64,000 nt of DNA from Bdellovibrionales bacterium. GTDB lineage: Bacteria > Bdellovibrionota > UBA1018. The position numbers were made by a program, and so were the translations under genes. This document shows positions 28,139-35,848 of the stretch, piece after piece (within the stretch, counting starts at the first letter, position 1; the number at the start of each line of letters is the position of its first letter). The stretch spans positions 124,001 to 188,000 of the forward strand of contig JAEUWC010000026.1 in assembly GCA_016786465.1 (NCBI GenBank), in the 5' to 3' direction. The notes beneath the pieces are model-generated. The model saw only the letters and a program-made list of their open reading frames with translations. It did not search any database and was not told the DNA's origin.

Positions 28139-28581
28139 GGAAGCTTGCCATTGCAGTCAGTATGTTCGTTTCGTTTAGCGCGTTTGCGCATGATGAAGGT
28201 CACGGTCCTAAGCTCACGGATACGGGACGCCAAGGCGGAATCGTCGCACCAGTAGTGGATGCGAAGGACGCCGCAAAAGGAGCCGGAGCACAGGCCGTTT
28301 TCAAATCTGAATTGGTGAGGTCCGATGACGGATCTATTCGTCTTTTTCTCTACGATAAGAGCATGAATCCTGCGGACCTCAGTAAATTCGGAAAAACTGC
28401 GCAAGGAACCCTTCTTTCCAAGAAAAGCAAAAAAATGGCGAAGGAAACCTTCTCGTTGAATCAAGAAGACGGAAGTTTTTTCGGCAAAGCCCCCAAGGCA
28501 GCCAGCAAACCTTTCAATATTGAAGTTCGCGTTAAAGAAGGCAGCAAAGAGCTTCTTACTGCGTTTGAAAACCTAGACTGA
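28135..28581 (+). CDS. Small exported protein of the efflux operon, possible metal-binding adaptor
   Basis: A 148-residue protein with a clear signal peptide (cleavage near FAHDEG) and a mature N-terminus starting HDEGHGP that could bind metal. Its ATG overlaps the pump stop codon (ATGA), so translation is coupled. It occupies the place where a membrane fusion protein (CzcB) is expected but is far too short and has no hairpin or lipoyl halves. It may be a periplasmic chaperone; whether it acts as an adaptor is inference. Confidence 0.7.
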   Translation: MRKLAIAVSMFVSFSAFAHDEGHGPKLTDTGRQGGIVAPVVDAKDAAKGAGAQAVFKSELVRSDDGSIRLFLYDKSMNPADLSKFGKTAQGTLLSKKSKKMAKETFSLNQEDGSFFGKAPKAASKPFNIEVRVKEGSKELLTAFENLD

Positions 28582-28609
28582 ATCGTAAATGGATCGCGCA
28601 AGGTGGATT

Positions 28610-29872
28610 ATGAAAGAGAAGAATTTCCGATTAGCAATACTATTGTTGTTTTTCACAGCGACTTCGGCTCTCGGGGCTTCGTCTCTTGAAGTAAAGCCAG
28701 ATGATTTGCCGAAGCTGCTCTCAGACAGAAACCAAAACGTGCGGGGCTCTGCACTGATGGTCGATGCAGCCGAAGCCAAAACTGGACACCTTGCGCGTTC
28801 CTATCTTCCCACGCTGAACTTCGAGGTGGGCGGAGAAACCTTTCAAACTGGCTCCTATCCCACGAAAACCGAGCCTTATGGACTACTTGAAGCAAAGCTT
28901 AACCTTTTTCGTGGTGGAAAGGACTTGTTAGAAGAGCGAATTAACCGTGCTCAAGTGCGATTGGCAGATGCTCAGTCGAAGCAAGTCACAAGTGCTGAGC
29001 TTGTAAACACTAGAAAACTTTATTGGACCTTGGTTTTTCAACGGGAAGAAATTTTAATCCTGAAAGATGCGTTGGAGCAGAACGAAAAAAATCTAAATGC
29101 TGCTAATCGCAGAATTCAACGGGGTCTTACGAGCGACACCGATCGTTTGGACTTTGAAATCAACCGCGATCAACTCAAGGAAGACATAAAGAGCTTAGAA
29201 CACGAGGCAGAGCTTACGCAGATCAAATTGCGCGCTCTTCTCGCATTGTCTGAAGACGTAGAGATCAAAACCTTAGCCGTCATTCCTCACGACCATGACG
29301 AAGAGTTGCTAAAAACCAAGTTTCAGGGCGAAGGAAACTTTCACGTTGAAACAGTAAAGGCCAGTGGCGAAGTCTCAGAGAATCAGAGCGCACGTGAGAA
29401 CCGCTGGTGGACACCTACACTAGATTTATACGCTGGTTACTATCTCTACACTCTGAGGGACCGCGATTATTTATCCATTGGTCAACGCGATGATCGCGTT
29501 GCTGGGATTCGGCTCACTTTTCAGCTCTTCGATGGATTTCAGGCAAAAAGCATCGCGTCCTCTTACTCAATTCAAGCTCAAGCATACGAGAACCAGGCCA
29601 TTCAAAAGCGCCGAGACACCGAGGCCGATTTCACTCTCGCAAAAGAGGAAATGCAGCACATGCATGAGTTGATTCATCAAGCGGAGAAAAGAATTGAGCA
29701 AGGCAAGCTGTATCTTTCAAAAACTTTGTCGGAATACGACCGCGGAGTGAAGAATTCTCCCGACGTTTTGGGTGCAATCCTTCGCCAGAATCAGTTTCGA
29801 AGACGTTACGCAGAAATAAGAAAAAACTATGTTTTTTCGAAAGCTGAACTGCTCTCAATTTTGGGGAAGTGA
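28610..29872 (+). CDS. TolC/CzcC-type outer-membrane efflux protein
   Basis: A 420-residue outer-membrane factor. Signal peptide (cleavage near ALGAS), then two similar halves rich in long helices, for example LEQNEKNLNAANRRIQRGLT and MHELIHQAEKRIEQGKLYLS, which form the periplasmic helical barrel, with beta-strand segments such as YAGYYLYTLRD between. AAGGTGG precedes the ATG at 28610; the earlier GTG/ATG choices lack this. It would be the outer channel for the RND pump. Confidence 0.88.
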   Translation: MKEKNFRLAILLLFFTATSALGASSLEVKPDDLPKLLSDRNQNVRGSALMVDAAEAKTGHLARSYLPTLNFEVGGETFQTGSYPTKTEPYGLLEAKLNLFRGGKDLLEERINRAQVRLADAQSKQVTSAELVNTRKLYWTLVFQREEILILKDALEQNEKNLNAANRRIQRGLTSDTDRLDFEINRDQLKEDIKSLEHEAELTQIKLRALLALSEDVEIKTLAVIPHDHDEELLKTKFQGEGNFHVETVKASGEVSENQSARENRWWTPTLDLYAGYYLYTLRDRDYLSIGQRDDRVAGIRLTFQLFDGFQAKSIASSYSIQAQAYENQAIQKRRDTEADFTLAKEEMQHMHELIHQAEKRIEQGKLYLSKTLSEYDRGVKNSPDVLGAILRQNQFRRRYAEIRKNYVFSKAELLSILGK

Positions 29873-29939
29873 CGTTTATTTCCTCGATGGTTCCTGCAAA
29901 TGCATTGGTCGCAAAGGCCGTGCATATTTCAGTCGTGTG

Positions 29940-29974
29940 GCCCCGAGCGACGCGGGAATCGGGGCACCTTTTTT
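29940..29974 (+). terminator. Rho-independent terminator of the efflux operon
   Basis: Stem GCCCCGA / TCGGGGC (29940-29946 with 29959-29965), 12-base loop, then a run of six T at 29969-29974. It lies between the TolC-like gene and the small lipoprotein gene and would end the main efflux transcript. Confidence 0.85.
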
Positions 29975-30000
29975 AACAAACACGAATGAGGAGATCAAAA

Positions 30001-30342
30001 ATGATGAATAGAACGATATTAACACTGGTTTTGGCAGGGTCCATTGGCACGCTCGCAGGTTGCGCCCACGGTGGGCCTGCGTTGGGAACACTTGCATTGA
30101 AACATTCCGACACTGAAGCCGACGTATATTTGCACACCGAGGATCTAAAAAAGGGTGATAAATTGGCATTTTTTCAGAATGAATGTCGCTCCAGGGAGAG
30201 TGCGCGAGGAACGAGAAACGTATGCAATAAAGTTAAAGTCGGCAGCGGCGAAGTGGTTCAAGTTCTGAATGAGCACTATTCAACTGTGAGATTGCCTGCA
30301 AGTGTTCAGCTCGGTGAAGGCACTCTTGTTGAAAAGGAATAG
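30001..30342 (+). CDS. Small lipoprotein at the end of the cargo
   Basis: A 113-residue protein with a type II signal peptide ending in LAGC (Cys near residue 20). GAGGAG lies seven bases before the ATG at 30001. The mature part has a KKGDKLAFFQNEC segment and a short beta-rich C-terminus. It follows the operon terminator, so it may be expressed by readthrough. Its stop is two bases from the end of the convergent phage late operon, marking the cargo border. No family recognised. Confidence 0.65.
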   Translation: MMNRTILTLVLAGSIGTLAGCAHGGPALGTLALKHSDTEADVYLHTEDLKKGDKLAFFQNECRSRESARGTRNVCNKVKVGSGEVVQVLNEHYSTVRLPASVQLGEGTLVEKE

Positions 30343-30344
30343 TC

Positions 30345-30722
30345 TCAGTACCGCGAAAGGGCTTCGCCTTGAAGTGACCAGGGATTCAAGCCGCGCGGAG
30401 CCGGGCCTTCACTCTGTTTATCCAAATTCTGCTGCGCAGGCGGTGCGGATGCGTACCCATTTTGGGTGCCAAGCCCGCCTGCATTTGGAAAGCTCGGATA
30501 GGCATTCGCGTTGATCGCCTGCTGGTAGGCTTGCATCTGACTTTGAAGTTGATTCTGCATACCGGGAATTCCCGCGGCAGCGCCTTGAGCAGCGTTCACG
30601 TTTCCTTGCTGCGATTGCACGAAAGACGACCAGGGATTCGAGCCGTAGTCAGGCGTCGGAAGAAAATTCAGGTAGCCGTTTGAATCGTAGGAAGTGTCGC
30701 CGTAGCCAGCTTGATAAGCCAT
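30345..30722 (-). CDS. Late-operon protein with two NPWS motifs
   Basis: A 125-residue Gln/Asn/Tyr/Pro-rich protein, the last gene of the late operon. NPWS occurs near residue 29 and again near residue 113 (GLNPWSLQG). The same motif occurs in two other small late proteins (33930 and 35160) and, as SPWS, at the portal C-terminus. Little predicted structure. A virion or ejection-associated role is inferred from position. Confidence 0.6.
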   Translation of the reverse strand: MAYQAGYGDTSYDSNGYLNFLPTPDYGSNPWSSFVQSQQGNVNAAQGAAAGIPGMQNQLQSQMQAYQQAINANAYPSFPNAGGLGTQNGYASAPPAQQNLDKQSEGPAPRGLNPWSLQGEALSRY

Positions 30723-30725
30723 CGC

Positions 30726-31004
30726 TTAGTCTCCCATGTCGTCCGAGCGGCCCATCGAATTGCGGAGCTCCCTGAGTTGGCTGAGCGAGCGCGGCCTTTT
30801 CTCGGCGTGCTTGGCAATCACGTCAGAAAGTCCGGTGATGGCTTTCATCTTGCGACCGGCTTTGCTCGCCACACGCTTCATGAGTTTTTGGTCCTGCTTG
30901 ATCTCTTCTGCTCGCGTAAGCGTTTCGAGCGCGGAATCCGCCTCGTAATCGTTTTCGGATTTGGGAGCAGCCAGGGCTCCATCGCTTTTCTTTGCCATCT
31001 TCAT
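30726..31004 (-). CDS. Small basic late-operon protein
   Basis: A 92-residue Lys/Arg-rich protein (KKSDGALAAPK at the N-terminus; LMKRVASKAGRKMKAI in the middle). Its ATG overlaps the stop of the upstream ejection-protein gene (ATGA). High charge suggests contact with DNA in the virion, but nothing beyond that is visible. Confidence 0.6.
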   Translation of the reverse strand: MKMAKKSDGALAAPKSENDYEADSALETLTRAEEIKQDQKLMKRVASKAGRKMKAITGLSDVIAKHAEKRPRSLSQLRELRNSMGRSDDMGD

Positions 31005-32431
31005 CTCTCCTCTTTGTTGAGTAGTGACCAGGCTGATCGCTCCACGGCTTTTGGAGCCACGACGCTATCGCCGAATCGGTACATGAGTTTGCCCGCCGTC
31101 GAGCGCGGTCCCTGAAGCTTGGCGATGTCGGCGGCCTTTTTCAGAAGCCACCATTTCGGGCTCGCTTCGGAAGCGCCCAATGCGCCCAGCGTCAAAGCAT
31201 CGACCGAGGTGAAGAGGTTTTTCATCTCCTCTTTGCCGACCTCGCCGAGCTCCTTTTTCCTCGTGCCCAGAAGCGTTCCCAGGCGCTCATTCAGGTTCGC
31301 AAGCGTTGCTCCGGCCCCTGGCCCCAGCGCGCGCTCCGTAGACTCTTCGGTGGCTTCCTTGAGCCCTTTGGCCAGCGCCTTGTTGAGCTTCGTTCCGGCG
31401 GAGGTTTGAGCATAGGGAGCCCAGCCCGCCGACGGCACACCCTCATAGAAGAACGATTTGATGTCGCTCGCTTTGGAAGGGCTGGTGCCGGGACGAGCCG
31501 GCTGCCCTGGAATTACTTTCTCGACTTGACGCATCATTGGCTTGCCGGCTTCATCCACGAGCGAACTTGGTAATTCCTCAACAATTGTTGAGGCCGGGAC
31601 CGCGGGCTTGGGCCGTAGGCGCTCAAACGATTTGAGTTCGGTGGCGATGGCGTCGGCTACCTGATCGGCCTGATCCACCCCGAGGCCGCGGTAATGGTCG
31701 ATGAGCTCTTGGCCGTAGCGCGTGGCCTTGTCCACGTCGATCTTTCCGCCGGCGTCGGTCGCGGCTTCGAGAATCGAGTTTCTGGCGTTGAGGAGACCTT
31801 CGGCGAGGTTTCCCATTTCTTTGTTGATCCCGCGAGACGTGAGCCCGGAGACGCCGCCCTCCATGAGTACCTGCGAGGGCATGATCTTTTTGCCCTGCTT
31901 GAGCGCTTCGACATCGAGTGATTTGAAAGCGGATTTCCACGTACTTTTTCCGGCAGCCTTCGAGAGAGCCTGAATCGGATTGACTGCGGCCTTGGCGACT
32001 TCGCCGGCTTTCCCAAGTTTGCTGAGCTTTGAAAGTGCCGAGAGCCCGCCGGAAGCATAGGTGCTTGGGGCGGTGGCGACATCGAGACCCATGCCCAAGA
32101 GAAATTTCGCCGTCTTGCTATCGGGCGCGTAACCCGCGCGCTCAAGAAGCTCTGAGCTCGACGGATAGTCGGATTCAAAGCGCCGCGCTTTCTCTACTTC
32201 GTCTTCGCGGTAAACGTCTTTGCCGCTCACTTTTTCAAGGAGCTTGGCGAGCACGGGTCCGCCAGTAAGCGCGCGATCGTAGTCAAGACCGCGGAGGCCC
32301 TTTTGCAAATAGGATTCTTTTGGCTTTCCGAGCTCAGACTCAAGGGCCGCGAGCTCAGCGTCCTCTTCCGAGGTCAAGCCCTGCGATTCAAGCGAAGCGA
32401 GTTCGGCTTCTTCTTCTTTGGAAAGAGCCAT
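31001..32431 (-). CDS. Probable internal virion (ejection) protein
   Basis: A 476-residue protein, largely helical and Ala/Leu/Lys-rich. The N-terminus contains a duplicated Glu-rich element (EEEAELASLESQGL and EEDAELAALESELG). The mid-region (SGGLSALSKLSKLGKAGEVAKAA) is amphipathic and could insert in membranes. Proteins of this composition at the 3' end of podoviral late operons are often internal core or ejection proteins that form the channel for DNA delivery. The start overlaps the previous stop (TAATG). Confidence 0.6.
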   Translation of the reverse strand: MALSKEEEAELASLESQGLTSEEDAELAALESELGKPKESYLQKGLRGLDYDRALTGGPVLAKLLEKVSGKDVYREDEVEKARRFESDYPSSSELLERAGYAPDSKTAKFLLGMGLDVATAPSTYASGGLSALSKLSKLGKAGEVAKAAVNPIQALSKAAGKSTWKSAFKSLDVEALKQGKKIMPSQVLMEGGVSGLTSRGINKEMGNLAEGLLNARNSILEAATDAGGKIDVDKATRYGQELIDHYRGLGVDQADQVADAIATELKSFERLRPKPAVPASTIVEELPSSLVDEAGKPMMRQVEKVIPGQPARPGTSPSKASDIKSFFYEGVPSAGWAPYAQTSAGTKLNKALAKGLKEATEESTERALGPGAGATLANLNERLGTLLGTRKKELGEVGKEEMKNLFTSVDALTLGALGASEASPKWWLLKKAADIAKLQGPRSTAGKLMYRFGDSVVAPKAVERSAWSLLNKEER

Positions 32432-33918
32432 TATCCACCGCCTTTCTTCTTACGCAGGAAATCGGCGCGCATCTTTTTCATCTCCGTGCTTGCGTCGGCT
32501 GGGAGCGCTGTTGATCCGTCGTAGGAGCTATTTGCTTTTCTCGGAGCTGTGACGTTTTTGAGCGGACCTTCTTTCTTGTCGTAGCCGCCGTATTTTCTGA
32601 GATCCGAAATCATTTGCTGGGCAGGGCTGACGATCTCGCCCAACGGGACGTTCTTATAGCTCGACGAGCCTTTGTACTGGCCGACTTTTCGATCAAGCTG
32701 CTTGGAGTAGCGATCGACCATGTTTCGCGCGGCAATCCCGATTAGCTGCTTGAGTCCGCGCGTGAGATCGGGCGGAACTTCCGTGTTGGGATTGCTCGTG
32801 AAGTAGGCTTCGACTTTTGCAAGATCGCCTTCAAACGTGCGCGGGAGCCAGCGATTTAAGTCTTGGTTCGAGAGAGCGCCGGAGTCCGCACCGACGTTTT
32901 TGGCGAGAACAGAAAGCATGCCGACCGCCGACTGATAGTCGTTTCGATCGAGCGATTCTTTTGCGTTCAAGAGCTGGTTGTAGCCCGTCTCCAAAGGCTC
33001 CATCGTTTTATTCACGGAGTCGCGCACGTCCTTCTCCTTGATTCGAAGATCGGACATGATCGCGTTTGGCGAGAGCGGCTTGACCATTGCGTTTGGATCT
33101 TTCGCCTCGGAAGATTTTTTATTGATGAGATCCTGGTAAAGCATCTCTTGCATCGTGCCGGCTTTTTGTTTTCCGATCGCGTCGATGATCGTTTTCGCGA
33201 GATCCTTGCGGTCGTCTTGGATCTTGAGCATGTAGTCGGCCAAGCGCTTCTGGCGATTCTCAGGCGGAGTGTAGCCGGCGAGAAGTTTCGATCCGGTCAA
33301 AGAATCCGTGAGTGCCGCAAGCGGCGCGAGATTGAGCTGCGAGGGAGCCTGGGATTCCATCGCAAGAAGATCGCGAATATCATTGATGCCTTTCATCTGC
33401 TCTTGGATCGCGGGCGTTTGCATCGCCGATTCGTAAGAGGACTGCCATTCGTCAGGGCTCATGGTAAGCATGCGCTGGACGTTCGTGCGCCCGCCGGCTT
33501 TTCCAGTCGCCTCGTCACTTTGCTCAAGTCCGGAGCCCTTCGGGATCGCCTTCACCTGCGGCTCGGGAAGCATCGGCATTTGAATCTTACTGAACACGCC
33601 AGGGGTTGAGCTTGGAACCGAAGGAGCGCCGACCGCCTGGCCCTGCATTTCTGCGCGCCGTTGATTCATAAGCGCCGTGGCCTCATCCGAATTCATGGCG
33701 AGCATTTTTGATTCCGGATCAGCGCCAATCTGCAATTGCTTGAGCGCTGGGCTCACGTCGCGGCTGATCGTCTGGACTTCTTTCATCGCTTCTTCGGGCG
33801 AGATGATCCCCATCGCGATAGCTTGCTGGCCCACCGAAGCGAGGCGTTGCGTGTCCTCCATCGGGTTTTGCATCATCGCTAGGAGCTGCCAGGTATCAGG
33901 GTTTTTCTTCGCGCGCAC
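32431..33918 (-). CDS. Probable internal virion protein
   Basis: About 495 residues from a GTG at 33918, chosen because GGAGG lies six bases upstream; the ATG at 33957 would read through the previous gene's end. The protein is Gln/Met/Pro-rich in its N-terminal half and helical in the C-terminal half. Its position among small NPWS proteins and before the 476-aa protein suggests a virion-interior or ejection protein. No enzymatic motif seen. Confidence 0.6.
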   Translation of the reverse strand: MRAKKNPDTWQLLAMMQNPMEDTQRLASVGQQAIAMGIISPEEAMKEVQTISRDVSPALKQLQIGADPESKMLAMNSDEATALMNQRRAEMQGQAVGAPSVPSSTPGVFSKIQMPMLPEPQVKAIPKGSGLEQSDEATGKAGGRTNVQRMLTMSPDEWQSSYESAMQTPAIQEQMKGINDIRDLLAMESQAPSQLNLAPLAALTDSLTGSKLLAGYTPPENRQKRLADYMLKIQDDRKDLAKTIIDAIGKQKAGTMQEMLYQDLINKKSSEAKDPNAMVKPLSPNAIMSDLRIKEKDVRDSVNKTMEPLETGYNQLLNAKESLDRNDYQSAVGMLSVLAKNVGADSGALSNQDLNRWLPRTFEGDLAKVEAYFTSNPNTEVPPDLTRGLKQLIGIAARNMVDRYSKQLDRKVGQYKGSSSYKNVPLGEIVSPAQQMISDLRKYGGYDKKEGPLKNVTAPRKANSSYDGSTALPADASTEMKKMRADFLRKKKGGG

Positions 33919-33929
33919 GGTCTGCCTCC

Positions 33930-34349
33930 TTAGTAGCTGTATCCGCCTAAGCTCCACGGGTTTCGATTCTGCTGATAGAGCTCCGGCATGACCGAGTACC
34001 TGGGCGGAGCCGCCATCATCGGCGACTGCGTGGGTGCGGTCACGACCTGAACGCTCGTCGGCGTCGCGTATTGCTTGTCCATGTTAGAGAGCAGCTTCTC
34101 GTTGAAGTTTTTGTTGAAGTCGCGCGTTTCGATCGACTGACCGAGCATCGCGCCCGTCGAGCCGAACTGCATCGCGGACCCAAGCGGATCAGCTTCTTGG
34201 ACTTGCTGGCTCGGCGTGAGTCCCGTCCACGGAGAGTAACGAATCTCCGCGGCTCGTGTTTTCCGTTGCCGTTGCTCGCGTGGTCTATCCACGAGCTCCG
34301 ACTTCAAGATCCCGACGCCGGCACCAATTGCGAGTGCGATTAATGGCAT
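33930..34349 (-). CDS. Small virion-type protein with SPWT and NPWS motifs
   Basis: A 139-residue protein with an N-terminal hydrophobic helix containing ALAIGAGVGIL, a basic segment, then RYSPWTGLTP (about residues 37-46), a Gln/Met/Pro-rich stretch and the C-terminal ending NRNPWSLGGYSY. GGGAGGG precedes the ATG, which overlaps the end of the preceding gene by 10 bp. The hydrophobic start suits a membrane-contacting ejection protein; function is inferred. Confidence 0.62.
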   Translation of the reverse strand: MPLIALAIGAGVGILKSELVDRPREQRQRKTRAAEIRYSPWTGLTPSQQVQEADPLGSAMQFGSTGAMLGQSIETRDFNKNFNEKLLSNMDKQYATPTSVQVVTAPTQSPMMAAPPRYSVMPELYQQNRNPWSLGGYSY

Positions 34350-34744
34350 ATTACCCTCCCAAAGTTTGCGACACCTTCATCCGTTTTAGTGAAGCCGTGC
34401 CGCTCGAATCGCTCCATGAGCCTCGGAAGGTTCGTAGAGCAGCAAACCATTTCAAAACCTTCGCCAGCGGCGACGTGAGTAAGGCTTTCGATCAAAGAGT
34501 CCAGACCTGCGTGGCGGATTTCGCCGGGCGCATCCGGATTCGAGACAAGGTGCCCGATGATCGCAGCTCCCGCGTCGGAGCGAAAAAGGAAACCTGCGCA
34601 GATCGGCATCTCGCCGTAGAAGACAACGGCACCAATCGGCGGAAGGAATCTCGGGTTTGGAGCCGGAAACTGGCGAAGATCAAACCAGGATTTCAAAAGA
34701 TCGAAGTGTTTCTCAGGCTCGTACTTAAATATTGAAAATTTCAT
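34340..34744 (-). CDS. GNAT-like acetyltransferase in the late operon (1)
   Basis: A 134-residue protein with the fold signature of a small GNAT domain: a beta-rich core (GAVVFYGEMPICAGFLFRSD), a central helix and a C-terminal NLPRLMERFERHGFTKTDE typical of the last GNAT helix-strand. The acetyl-CoA loop (Q/RxxGxG/A) is not clear, so activity is uncertain. The ATG overlaps the stop of the second GNAT gene (ATGA). Target unknown. Confidence 0.6.
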   Translation of the reverse strand: MKFSIFKYEPEKHFDLLKSWFDLRQFPAPNPRFLPPIGAVVFYGEMPICAGFLFRSDAGAAIIGHLVSNPDAPGEIRHAGLDSLIESLTHVAAGEGFEMVCCSTNLPRLMERFERHGFTKTDEGVANFGRVICH

Positions 34745-35163
34745 GCGAACTCCTTCATGTGCTCAAGCAGCACGGCCCCATGAAAATTGCGAACGCCCAC
34801 GATCTGAAAGCCTCGTTTCATGGCAAGTTTCAGCATGGCGAAATTCGTGTTCTCGACGACGAACGTGATTCGGCGATACGCGCGTCTTGCCCAATCAAGT
34901 GCGGCATCAAAGCATGCGAGACTCCAGAGCGTTCCTTTCGTACCCGGCATCGCTCCGCCGAATTGCCAGTACACCGTTTCGTGATCGAACTCTCGGCACG
35001 TGATGTAGCCACCAGGAGCATTCGTGCGTTTGTCCACCATGAGCATAGCGTAGTCGATCCGATCCCAGCTCGCGGGCTTGTCTTTGCCGAACGCGATTAG
35101 GTGCGCTTGCTCGGAGTAATTTTTTTTCCAGTCTTCCGAATCAATCACAACGACCTCGATCAT
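34741..35163 (-). CDS. GNAT-like acetyltransferase in the late operon (2)
   Basis: About 140 residues from the ATG at 35163, which overlaps the stop of the upstream gene (ATGA). Strand-helix pattern of GNAT: YAMLMVDKRTNAPGGYITCREF, then a helix ending ALDWARRAYRRITFVVENTN and the final AMLKLAMKRGFQIVG. Lying directly next to another GNAT-like gene, the two could form a pair that modifies a virion or host protein. Substrate unknown; the acetyl-CoA loop is weak. Confidence 0.62.
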   Translation of the reverse strand: MIEVVVIDSEDWKKNYSEQAHLIAFGKDKPASWDRIDYAMLMVDKRTNAPGGYITCREFDHETVYWQFGGAMPGTKGTLWSLACFDAALDWARRAYRRITFVVENTNFAMLKLAMKRGFQIVGVRNFHGAVLLEHMKEFA

Positions 35164-35837
35164 TTCTTGCCAGCATTTTCCGTCGCTTGCGCTTGGCGGT
35201 TCGACGCCCAGGCTTGCATCTGCTGCTGGTAGAGCATTTGGTTCCATTGATTTCTCCGCTCGTTTTCCTGCTGAACGCGCTGAAGATCAGCGTTTCTTGC
35301 ATTCTCCCAAAGTTGTTCCTTTTGAAGTCCTGCTTGGAGGTTCGCGTTCTCCATGCCGGGAAGCATGCCGAGCTGCGAGATTCGATTCTGCTCGTCGTTG
35401 ATCCCGATCTGCATACGGTTCAAGTTTCCCTGGCGGCCCACGTCCTGGGACATGGCAAGCAGGTTCTTTGCGCCGCCGGCGGTTAGCCTTTCACGAGCTC
35501 CGCCCGAAAGACCGCCGCGCATGGCGAGATCAGCCTCGGCTTGCGCTTGAGAAGAACGGGCCTCTTGCTTGGCGCGCTCTCTTGAGTCGGCCTCTTCTGC
35601 AAACTGCTTTTTCGTCGAGAGCTTCGCCCAGGAGGACGGACCTTTGCGAAGCGCCTCTCGGCGAAACGCCTCAAGCCCGCGCGTATCGAGCGCGAGCGCA
35701 TTGAGCCTTTGCTGAACTTCAGGCGCAAAGGCCATCGTGTTTTGGTCGTAAACTGTTCCGTATCCGGGCTGACCTGGCATCCCGTAGTACGGCGACCAGG
35801 GATTGTTTGTGTCCGGAGCCCAGGCTGTAGTCGCCAT
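35160..35837 (-). CDS. Virion-associated protein with an N-terminal NPWS motif, helical
   Basis: A 225-residue protein. NPWS is at residues 12-15, then a helical Gln/Arg/Glu-rich body with long coiled-coil potential (EADSRERAKQEARSSQAQAE). GGAGG precedes the ATG. Position between the adaptor gene and the GNAT pair, and the high Gln/Ala content, fit a virion interior protein. No catalytic motif. Confidence 0.6.
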   Translation of the reverse strand: MATTAWAPDTNNPWSPYYGMPGQPGYGTVYDQNTMAFAPEVQQRLNALALDTRGLEAFRREALRKGPSSWAKLSTKKQFAEEADSRERAKQEARSSQAQAEADLAMRGGLSGGARERLTAGGAKNLLAMSQDVGRQGNLNRMQIGINDEQNRISQLGMLPGMENANLQAGLQKEQLWENARNADLQRVQQENERRNQWNQMLYQQQMQAWASNRQAQATENAGKK

Positions 35838-35848
35838 GATTCCTCCTT

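Noticed and set aside
29829-30011. A 60-residue frame between the TolC-like and lipoprotein genes
   Set aside because: It runs through the terminator hairpin and overlaps both genes in another frame.
30342-30345. A transposase or insertion-sequence end at the cargo border
   Set aside because: No transposase gene and no inverted repeats were found there; the convergent genes simply end two bases apart.
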